Both the position numbers and the translations under genes were made by a program. A stretch of DNA of 19,484 bases from contig DATJJB010000219.1 in the NCBI GenBank assembly GCA_035492655.1, positions 1 to 19,484 of the forward strand, written 5' to 3'. Positions 13,786 through 19,484 of this stretch are shown in pieces (within the stretch, counting starts at the first letter, position 1; every line of letters starts with the position of its first letter). The notes below the pieces were generated by a model, which saw only the letters and a program-made list of their open reading frames with translations, did no database searches and was not told where the DNA came from. The stretch is from Kutzneria sp035492655. GTDB lineage: Bacteria; Actinomycetota; Actinomycetes; Mycobacteriales; Pseudonocardiaceae.

Positions 13786-14553
13786 GTGACCCGGCGTATT
13801 TCTCGTCGAGCCGCGCTCGGAATCGCCGCGACCACCGCCCTCGCCGGGTGCGCCGGACCACCGACCGCCGCTCCCTCCCCCAGCGCGACCACGCGTTCCA
13901 CCACGACAACGCCGCCGGTCACGACAACGACGACAACAACGGTTGCGCCGGGTGGCCCAGCGGTCGAGGTGGTGCGGGCGTCGAGCGGCCGTCCCGAGGT
14001 CGCGCTGACCTTCCACGGCGACGGCCCGCTGGCCATCACCCGCCAGGTTTTGGCGCTGCTGGCCAAGAATAACGCCAAGATCACGGTCTTTGCCATCGGC
14101 ACCTGGCTGACCTCGACCCCGGACGGCGCGCGCATGGTCCGTGACGGCGGCCACGAGTTGGGCAACCACACGTGGAGCCATCCGGACCTGGAGCGCTACC
14201 AGCCCGCCCCGATGCTGACCGAGATCGAGCGCTGCCGGGACGCACTGTCCACAGTGGCCGGTACGCCGGGCGCGTTCTTCCGCCAGTCGCAGGGACAGCA
14301 CGCCACCGCGCGCGAACTCGCCGCGGCCGGCACCGCCGGCTACGCCCGAACCCTGTCCTACGACGTGGATTCGTTGGACTGGACGGATCCCGGCGCGGCC
14401 GCGATCCGGCGCGCGGTGGCCGCCGCGACCGCGGGCAGCGTGGTGAGCATGCACCTGGGCCATCCCGGCACCGTGCAGGCCCTGCCCGGCATCCTGACCG
14501 ATCTCGCCGGCCGGGGGCTGACCCCGGTGACCGCGACCGAACTGCTGAGGTGA
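13786..14553 (+). CDS. NodB-fold polysaccharide deacetylase, Tat-type lipoprotein, variant motif 1
   Basis: The product is 255 residues. The N-terminus RRISRRAALG plus lipobox LAGC (Cys22) is a twin-arginine lipoprotein signal. A Ser/Thr/Pro linker fills residues 26-56. The NodB domain follows: TFHGDGP at 75-81 in place of TFDDGP, the metal-binding HTWSH at 128-132, FFRQSQGQ near 164-171 where RPPYG is normal, DVDSLDW at 193-199 and HLGH at 223-226. Such enzymes remove N- or O-acetyl groups from peptidoglycan or other glycans outside the membrane. The changed motif 1 and motif 3 recur, as I recall, in an actinobacterial subgroup, so this is a lineage variant, perhaps with another substrate. 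The beta-propeller lipoprotein gene begins four bases after the stop, so the two form an operon. Confidence 0.88.
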   Translation: MTRRISRRAALGIAATTALAGCAGPPTAAPSPSATTRSTTTTPPVTTTTTTTVAPGGPAVEVVRASSGRPEVALTFHGDGPLAITRQVLALLAKNNAKITVFAIGTWLTSTPDGARMVRDGGHELGNHTWSHPDLERYQPAPMLTEIERCRDALSTVAGTPGAFFRQSQGQHATARELAAAGTAGYARTLSYDVDSLDWTDPGAAAIRRAVAAATAGSVVSMHLGHPGTVQALPGILTDLAGRGLTPVTATELLR

Positions 14554-14557
14554 GAAG

Positions 14558-15757
14558 TTGCCCATCCACGGACGGGCGCTGCTCGCGCTCGCATGCGTCG
14601 CCGCGCTGACCGCGTGCTCATCGGCACCGGCCGCCGAGGAACCGCCGCTCCCCACGACCACCAAGGCGACGACCACCACGTCGCCGCCGACCTCGACCAC
14701 GCCGAAGTCCCTTGTGGACGGTCTGCCGGGCATGCCGCCGGTGACCGACAAGCACGACGTGTACGCCGACGCCGGCGCGAACATGGTGCAGGACGCCCTG
14801 AAGCAGGACAAGCCGCTGGTCTACGTGCCGCACAGCGGTTCCGGCGACGTGTGGGTGATCGACCCGACGACGTTCCAGGTCGTGGCCAAGTACCCGGCCG
14901 GTCGCGAACTCCAGCACGTGGTGCCCTCGTACGACATGCGCACCCTGTACGCCACCGATGACCAGGGCGACCACCTGCTGCCGTTCGATCCGAAAACCGG
15001 CCAGCCGGGGCAGAAGATCCCGGTGACCGACCCGTACAACATGTACTTCACGCCGGACGGCAAGTCCGCCATCTCGGTGGCCGAGCGGCTGCGCAAGCTG
15101 GTCTGGTACGACCCGCACACCTGGAAGCAGCAGGGCGAGACCGCGGTGCCGGACTGCGCCGGCGTCGACCACGCCGACTTCAGTCCCGACGGCCGCATCG
15201 CCGTGTTCACCTGCGAGTTCGCCGGCCGGGTCGCGGTCATCGACATCGCGACGCACCACCTGCTGCGCATGATCGACATGCCGCAGCGGCACACCGTGAT
15301 GGGGCCGCAGGACATCAAGCTGGCGCCGGACGGCTCCGTGTACTACATCGCCGACTCGGACGCCAACGGCCTGTGGGTGCTCGACGGCGCGGCCACCAGG
15401 GTGCTGCGCTTCATCCCGACCGGCGGCGGCGCGCACGGGCTCTATCTTTCCCGTGACGCCAAACAGTTGTACGTCACCAACCGGCACGAGGGCTCGGTCA
15501 GCGTGCTCGACTCGTACACCGGGGCCGAGCAGGCCAAGTGGCGACTGCCCGGCGGCGGCAGCCCGGACATGGGCAACGTGACCGCGGACGGCTCGCAGCT
15601 GTGGCTGTCCGGCCGGTACGACAAAGTCGTCTACGTGCTGTCCACAAAGGACGGCTCGCTGCTGAAGAAGATCCCGGTCGGCAACCAGCCGCACGGCCTA
15701 TGCGTGTGGCCGCAGCCGGGGCGGTACTCGCTTGGGCACACCGGCATTACGCGGTGA
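14558..15757 (+). CDS. YncE/YVTN-type beta-propeller lipoprotein
   Basis: The 399-residue product starts at TTG 14558, supported by GAGG at 14547-14550 with seven-base spacing; no in-frame ATG or GTG precedes the signal peptide. Residues 7-19 are hydrophobic, and LTAC with Cys20 is a lipobox. A Thr/Pro linker (residues 28-49) separates the anchor from a beta-propeller covering about 65-390. Its blade-type repeats are DVWVIDPTTFQVVAKYPAG, LLPFDPKTGQPGQKIPV, VAVIDIATHHLLRMIDM, LWVLDGAATRVLRFIPTG, VSVLDSYTGAEQAKWRLPG and VYVLSTKDGSLLKKIPVG. Such propellers bind ligands or partners at the cell surface; no catalytic motif is visible. It is coupled to the deacetylase gene, and both carry similar Thr-rich linkers, suggesting a joint envelope role. 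The end overlaps the convergent Thr-rich gene. Confidence 0.88.
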   Translation: MPIHGRALLALACVAALTACSSAPAAEEPPLPTTTKATTTTSPPTSTTPKSLVDGLPGMPPVTDKHDVYADAGANMVQDALKQDKPLVYVPHSGSGDVWVIDPTTFQVVAKYPAGRELQHVVPSYDMRTLYATDDQGDHLLPFDPKTGQPGQKIPVTDPYNMYFTPDGKSAISVAERLRKLVWYDPHTWKQQGETAVPDCAGVDHADFSPDGRIAVFTCEFAGRVAVIDIATHHLLRMIDMPQRHTVMGPQDIKLAPDGSVYYIADSDANGLWVLDGAATRVLRFIPTGGGAHGLYLSRDAKQLYVTNRHEGSVSVLDSYTGAEQAKWRLPGGGSPDMGNVTADGSQLWLSGRYDKVVYVLSTKDGSLLKKIPVGNQPHGLCVWPQPGRYSLGHTGITR

Positions 15758-16264
15758 CGTCGTCGGCGCCACGCTCGTTGTCGTTGGCGCCACAGTGGTT
15801 GTACTGGCCGCCGGCGTGCTGCTCGGCGACGTCTTCGCCGACGGCGGTGTCGTCGATGTTGTCGTCGTGGCCACCGGCGAAGAGGTCGTTGCGCTCGGCG
15901 ACGTCCGTCCGGTGCACGGCGTTTTCGAGGTGGTGGCGGTGGTCAGCGAGGGCGCCACGACCGTCGACGGCACGGTGACACTCGTGGTCTGAGCGGGCGG
16001 TTTGCCGCTGGTCACCGGCTTGTGCAGGGCCAGCGGCTGCTCGGCGATCGTGGTGCCGGGCGCCTCCTGCTCGTCGGTGTCCAACGACGTGGTCTGACTG
16101 GCCCTGGTCGGATGCGGCAACCCGAACGCCGGGCCGGCGTTGGGCTCGTCCTGGCCGTTGAGCAGCGTGGTGAGCGCGATCAGGCCGGCGAAGGCGGCGA
16201 TGGGCGCGATCATCACCGCGGCGAAGCATCCTCGACCGCTGGCCGGTAGGTCCCGATGAGTCAC
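15698..16264 (-). CDS. Membrane-anchored Thr/Ser/Pro-rich protein (C-terminal frame uncertain)
   Basis: The product is 188 residues from the GTG at 16262-16264, which has CATGAT six bases upstream. Residues 13-35 (CFAAVMIAPIAAFAGLIALTTLL) form one membrane segment. A short mixed-composition part follows to about residue 90, and then a low-complexity Thr/Ser/Pro tail to the end, predicted to lie outside the membrane and possibly glycosylated. No domain is recognisable. The last 20 codons overlap the convergent lipoprotein gene. From about 15925 downwards a different minus-strand frame, ending at TAA 15747-15749, has better G/C third positions and would read DLFAGGHDDNIDDTAVGED and onwards. The real C-terminus may therefore differ if a frameshift exists. 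The neighbouring deacetylase linker also uses ACA codons, which favours the Thr frame. Confidence 0.6.
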   Translation of the reverse strand: MTHRDLPASGRGCFAAVMIAPIAAFAGLIALTTLLNGQDEPNAGPAFGLPHPTRASQTTSLDTDEQEAPGTTIAEQPLALHKPVTSGKPPAQTTSVTVPSTVVAPSLTTATTSKTPCTGRTSPSATTSSPVATTTTSTTPPSAKTSPSSTPAASTTTVAPTTTSVAPTTSPRNAGVPKRVPPRLRPHA

Positions 16265-16280
16265 ACCGTGATCATGGTGT
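16263..16280. promoter_or_regulatory. 18-base imperfect palindrome over the promoter of the Thr-rich gene
   Basis: ACACCGTGATCATGGTGT pairs at 16 of 18 positions around TGATCA; only the G/T pair at 16268 and 16275 fails. It overlaps the start codon and the putative CATGAT -10 (16271-16276) of the minus-strand gene, so it could be an operator. No specific regulator can be assigned. Confidence 0.3.
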
Positions 16281-16346
16281 AGTCCGGCCGCGCAGTCAGC
16301 TTTGTCTGTATCGCTAGATAGGGTGATCATCCACTTCGGACAGTGA

Positions 16347-16374
16347 ACGACCCCCGGCGTTCGCCGGGGGCCGT
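16347..16374 (-). terminator. Strong hairpin terminator after the M14 carboxypeptidase gene
   Basis: CCCCCGGCG (16351-16359) pairs with CGCCGGGGG (16362-16370) in a nine-base GC stem around TT (effectively a GTTC-type turn). The flanking ACG and CGT extend it past one mismatch. It starts about 20 bases downstream of the minus-strand TAA at 16392-16394. There is little U-run, as is common for actinobacterial terminators. Confidence 0.7.
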
Positions 16375-16391
16375 CTTGTCGACAGGGCGAC

Positions 16392-17711
16392 TTACTGCTT
16401 GTACGGGGCCGCGGCCGCCTGCGCCGCCGCGGTGAAGGCACCCTTCATCTCCGGCCAGAACTTGCTGTCCAGGCAGGAGTACTTCGGGAAGAAGCCGCCG
16501 CAGGTGCCGCTGTCCGGGCCGACCTCGATGGTGAAGCTGGCCACGCCGAGCACGCCGTAGGTGAAGTCGTCGGTGGTGCCCGACGTCTCGTAACCCACCG
16601 TGCCGCCGTTGGTGTCGACGACGTATCCGTTGGACGCGGCCATCTTCTGGCCCAGGGCGCGCAGCTGCGCGTCGTTGGGCGAGGTCTTCTCGGTGTAGCC
16701 CCAGGGCACGATGATGTCGTTGCCGTAGCTGTGCAACGTGATCATCGTGCCGCGCGCGGTGACCGGCGCCGGGTCGTTGTCGCCGGTGCCACGCTGCACC
16801 GGGTAGATGGACCGGAAGAACTTCTCCAGCGAGGTCACCTCGGGCTCGCTGCCCTTGCTCGGGCCCTGGTACGTCTCGGCGCAGGCCTGGTTCGAGTCGC
16901 CGCCCCACTTGTAGGTGGAGTTGCGGTTCAGGTCGATGCCGACGTTGGTGCCGGTGCAGCCGCCGCGGGTGTTGTCCACGTTCTTGCGCTGCATCTTCGG
17001 CGAGTTGCCGCCCGAGGAGACCACGTCGACGCCGTCCGGGTTGGCGATCGGGATCACCCAGATCTCGGTGGTGTCCAGAATGGACGTTGCCGTCGCGTCC
17101 GAGCCGTAGCCGTTGACCAGGTAGTCGATCCAGCGCTGGGCCAGCTCGCCGGTGGCGATCTCACGGGCATGGATCTGGGCCATCAACGTGAACTTGGGCT
17201 TGGCCGAGGTGGTGCTGAGCGTGCAGTCGCCCGACTTCTTCTTGGTCAGGCAGATGGCCTCGATGTCGTGGCCGCCCTTGCCCTTCGTCTTCGACCACGA
17301 GTCGCCGATGTCGTACAGCGTGGCCAGATCGGAGTGGGCGCTCGCCACCTGGCTGAGGTGCTGCTCCTGGTCCGGCACCGCCCGGTAGCCGCCGTAGAAG
17401 GTGTTGGCCAGCGCCCGCGACTGCTGCCCGGTCGGCAGGTCCTTGTAGATCGTGTCGAACTTGGTCGGCCGATATCCCAAGTCCCGCAACGCTTGTGCGG
17501 TCTGGCCGGTGCCGGTCACGTAGGCCACGCCCTCGGCCCCGGTCTCGGCGACGTCGAACCCGGCGGCGACCAGCTGGCCGGCCTGGTTGCCGCTGATGGG
17601 CACCTGCCACATCACGGGCGTGTCGTCGCCGGCGGCCGCCGAGGCCGTCCCGACGAGCAGCAGTACGGCGGAAACCCCGGCGGCTAGGCGGATCAGGGCG
17701 CGTGGCCTCAT
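16392..17711 (-). CDS. Secreted M14-family zinc carboxypeptidase
   Basis: The product is 439 residues. Residues 1-26 are a Sec signal peptide (RALIRLAAGVSAVLLLVG, ending TASA). About 27-115 is a propeptide-like region, and the peptidase domain covers 115-435. Zinc ligands are His181 and Glu184 in HAREIATGE and His327 in LHSYGN. Substrate-binding residues are Arg242 in QRKN and Asn262-Arg263 in DLNRN. Tyr385 (DDFTYG) and the catalytic Glu396 in FTIEVG complete the carboxypeptidase A/T set. It should remove C-terminal residues from peptides outside the cell. Several cysteines in the domain could pair (for example Cys154/Cys163, Cys404/Cys413). GAGGAG at 17717-17722 supports the ATG. It lies 59 bases downstream of the acyl-CoA synthetase stop, with a palindrome between them and a terminator after it. 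Confidence 0.95.
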   Translation of the reverse strand: MRPRALIRLAAGVSAVLLLVGTASAAAGDDTPVMWQVPISGNQAGQLVAAGFDVAETGAEGVAYVTGTGQTAQALRDLGYRPTKFDTIYKDLPTGQQSRALANTFYGGYRAVPDQEQHLSQVASAHSDLATLYDIGDSWSKTKGKGGHDIEAICLTKKKSGDCTLSTTSAKPKFTLMAQIHAREIATGELAQRWIDYLVNGYGSDATATSILDTTEIWVIPIANPDGVDVVSSGGNSPKMQRKNVDNTRGGCTGTNVGIDLNRNSTYKWGGDSNQACAETYQGPSKGSEPEVTSLEKFFRSIYPVQRGTGDNDPAPVTARGTMITLHSYGNDIIVPWGYTEKTSPNDAQLRALGQKMAASNGYVVDTNGGTVGYETSGTTDDFTYGVLGVASFTIEVGPDSGTCGGFFPKYSCLDSKFWPEMKGAFTAAAQAAAAPYKQ

Positions 17712-17744
17712 GGCGGCTCCTCACGTCGGATGGCGCCGCGTAAC

Positions 17745-17761
17745 CATACCGACACGGTATG
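17745..17761. promoter_or_regulatory. 17-base perfect inverted repeat upstream of the carboxypeptidase gene
   Basis: CATACCG-ACA-CGGTATG has seven-base arms with a three-base centre. On the minus strand the proximal arm overlaps TATGGT (17743-17748), a TANNNT hexamer placed suitably for a promoter of the carboxypeptidase gene with a leader of about 25 bases. A dimeric repressor site is the likely reading. As an RNA hairpin it would be a weak terminator for the acyl-CoA synthetase gene. Confidence 0.5.
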
Positions 17762-17770
17762 TGCGCCTGA

Positions 17771-19405
17771 CTACCCGCCGTTCGTCTGGTTCGCCCGGAG
17801 GATCTCCACCGCCCGTTCCCGCATCTCGACCTTGCGGATCTTGCCCGTCACCGTCATCGGGAACTCGTCGACCACGTGCACGTGACGCGGGATCTTGTAG
17901 TGCGCCAGCTTGCCCGTGCAGTACTCGCGGACCCGCTCCGCCGTGATCGGCTCAGCGCCCGGGCGCATTCGGATCCACGCCATCAGCTCCTCGCCGTAGC
18001 GCTCGTCCGGCACCCCGATCACCTGCGCGTCCAGGACGTCCGGGTGGGTGTACAGGAATTCCTCCACCTCGCGCGGGTAGACGTTCTCACCGCCGCGGAT
18101 CACCATGTCCTTGATCCGGCCGGTGATCGCCACGTAGCCGTCGTCGTCCATCACCGCGAGGTCGCCCGTGTGCATCCAGCGGGCCGCGTCGATCACCTCG
18201 GCCGTCTTGTCCGCCTGCGCCCAGTAGCCCAGCATCACCGAGTAGCCGCGGGTGCACAGCTCCCCTTGCTCGCCGCGGGCCGCCGTCAGACCCGTTGCCG
18301 GGTCGACGATCTTGACCTCCAGGTGCGGGTGCACCCGGCCGACCGTCGACACCCGGCGGTCCAGCGAGTCGTCCGCCCGGGTCTGGGTGGACACCGGCGA
18401 GGTCTCCGTCATGCCGTAGCAGATGGTCACCTCGGTCATGCCCATGCGGTCGATCACCTGCTTCATCACCTCGACCGGGCAGGGCGAGCCGGCCATGATG
18501 CCCGTGCGCAGACTGGTCAGGTCGTAGTCGTCGAAGTCCGGCAGGGCCAGCTCCGCGATGAACATCGTCGGCACCCCGTACAGGGAGGTGCATTTCTCGT
18601 TCCGCACCGCGTCCAATGTGGACTTCGCGTCGAAGGCCTGCGCCGGCACCACCATGCAGGCCCCGTGCGTCGTCGCGCCCAGGTTGCCCATCACCATGCC
18701 GAAGCAGTGGTAGAACGGCACCGGGATGCACACCCGGTCCGCCTCCGTGTAGCCGCACAGTTCGCCAACGAAGTACCCGTTGTTCAGGATGTTGTGGTGC
18801 GACAGCGTCGCGCCCTTCGGGAATCCCGTGGTGCCCGAGGTGTACTGGATGTTGATCGGGTCGTCCGGCGAGAGCTTGATCTCCTTGAGCCGGCCGCGAT
18901 CCTTGGTGCGCCCCCGTTCGACCACGTCCGTCCACTCCGGACGCCCGATCAGCAGCACCGTCGTCAGCCCAGGGCAGTTCGGCCGGACCTCGTTGATCAT
19001 CGCCTCGTAGTCCGACGTCTTGAACGCCGGCGTCGCGACCAGGGTCCCCACTTCCGCCTGGTTCAGCACGAACTCCAGCTCGTGCACCCGATAGGCCGGG
19101 TTGATGTTGACCAGGATCGCCCCCAGCTTGGCCGTCGCGTACTGCGTCAGCACCCACTCCGCACAGTTCGGCGCCCAGATACCCACCCGGTCGCCTTGTG
19201 CGACGCCAAGGGATTGCAGCCCAAGCGCCACCGCGTCGACGTCCCTCGCCAGCTCCTCGTACGTCCACCTCCGCCCCGACGCACACTCCACCAGCGCATC
19301 CCGGTCGCCGAACTTCTCCACCGTCCGGTCCAGGTTGTCGCCGATCGTGTCGCCGAGCAGCGGCACATCCGAGGTTCCCGAGGCATATGCAGGCAGCGCG
19401 ACCAT
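17771..19405 (-). CDS. Acyl-CoA synthetase (AMP-binding, FadD/ACSF2-like)
   Basis: The product is 544 residues from the ATG at 19403-19405, which has GAGGA at 19413-19417 with seven-base spacing; an in-frame GTG 12 codons upstream lacks such a site. It activates a carboxylic acid with ATP to an acyl-adenylate and then transfers it to CoA. Visible motifs are the phosphate loop TSGTTGFPKG at 189-198, YGMTETSP at 330-337, HTGD at 412-415, GRIKDMVIRGGENVYPREVE at 429-448 at the domain hinge, and the catalytic Lys522 in TVTGK. The size and motifs fit medium/long-chain fatty acid ligases of the ACSF2/FadD35 type; the exact acid cannot be read from sequence. It is cytoplasmic. A link with the downstream secreted carboxypeptidase is not obvious. 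Confidence 0.95.
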   Translation of the reverse strand: MVALPAYASGTSDVPLLGDTIGDNLDRTVEKFGDRDALVECASGRRWTYEELARDVDAVALGLQSLGVAQGDRVGIWAPNCAEWVLTQYATAKLGAILVNINPAYRVHELEFVLNQAEVGTLVATPAFKTSDYEAMINEVRPNCPGLTTVLLIGRPEWTDVVERGRTKDRGRLKEIKLSPDDPINIQYTSGTTGFPKGATLSHHNILNNGYFVGELCGYTEADRVCIPVPFYHCFGMVMGNLGATTHGACMVVPAQAFDAKSTLDAVRNEKCTSLYGVPTMFIAELALPDFDDYDLTSLRTGIMAGSPCPVEVMKQVIDRMGMTEVTICYGMTETSPVSTQTRADDSLDRRVSTVGRVHPHLEVKIVDPATGLTAARGEQGELCTRGYSVMLGYWAQADKTAEVIDAARWMHTGDLAVMDDDGYVAITGRIKDMVIRGGENVYPREVEEFLYTHPDVLDAQVIGVPDERYGEELMAWIRMRPGAEPITAERVREYCTGKLAHYKIPRHVHVVDEFPMTVTGKIRKVEMRERAVEILRANQTNGG

Positions 19406-19436
19406 GCGGCCATCCTCGCCTGTGACGCGCACCACT

Positions 19437-19458
19437 GCCACCCCCGAGCGGGGGTGGC
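19437..19458. terminator. Perfect GC hairpin upstream of the acyl-CoA synthetase gene
   Basis: GCCACCCCC (19437-19445) pairs fully with GGGGGTGGC (19450-19458) around a GAGC loop. It lies 31 bases before the ATG on the minus strand. It could end transcription of a gene beyond the window edge or belong to the 5' leader of the acyl-CoA synthetase mRNA; the sequence beyond 19484 is needed to decide. Confidence 0.4.
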
Positions 19459-19484
19459 GGAGCCGGTGGACCGAGGTAGGGCGG

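Noticed and set aside
15732..15992. Plus-strand Val-rich open frame opposite the Thr-rich tail
   Set aside because: It is the complement of an ACG/GAC-type tract; it has no ribosome binding site and overlaps the lipoprotein end.

Overview
The window is about 19.5 kb of high-GC chromosomal DNA. Its gene types and codon use (mostly G/C in third positions) point to an actinomycete, most likely of the order Pseudonocardiales. Several neighbours (DUF3027, a large MFS protein, DUF2771, a long cold-shock protein) recall, from memory, a conserved neighbourhood around Rv0871-Rv0883c of Mycobacterium tuberculosis. The TetR-R2lox pair recalls Rv0232-Rv0233. I see no rRNA, tRNA, CRISPR array, insertion sequence or integrase, and no gene-free stretch longer than 300 bases.

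Layout. (1) 1-3058: the end of a membrane-protein gene; a SigJ-type ECF sigma factor with a SnoaL-like tail, divergent from a shortened old-yellow-enzyme homologue; and a protein built of eight evenly spaced 45-residue TPR-like repeats. (2) 3218-7271, minus strand: three genes joined by GTGA stop/start overlaps, encoding a DUF3027 zinc-site protein, a 983-residue sacsin/Hsp90-type ATPase and an Imm8-family immunity protein. (3) 7327-10300, plus strand: a lipoprotein glutaminyl cyclase, an MFS transporter with a long cytoplasmic N-terminus, and an exported DUF2771 protein. (4) 10288-12079: a cold-shock protein coupled to a stand-alone Clp N-domain protein, a small membrane protein and a HAD phosphatase. 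(5) 12161-13688: a TetR regulator and an R2-like ligand-binding oxidase whose metal ligands and crosslink pair are all present. (6) 13786-16264: envelope genes, namely a Tat/lipoprotein NodB-fold deacetylase, a beta-propeller lipoprotein and a Thr/Ser/Pro-rich membrane-anchored protein. (7) 16392-19405, minus strand: a secreted M14 carboxypeptidase downstream of an acyl-CoA synthetase.

Working together. The sigma factor may control the divergent flavoprotein. TetR sits over its own promoter on a CTTGACA inverted repeat and probably controls the oxidase. The DUF3027/ATPase/Imm8 set is built for coupled translation and is the best candidate here for an uncharacterised functional module. Seven promoter-proximal genes have a YANNNT hexamer exactly six bases before the start codon, which implies leaderless mRNAs, whereas the other promoter-proximal genes have clear ribosome binding sites. 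All five convergent gene pairs overlap or abut at their stop codons.
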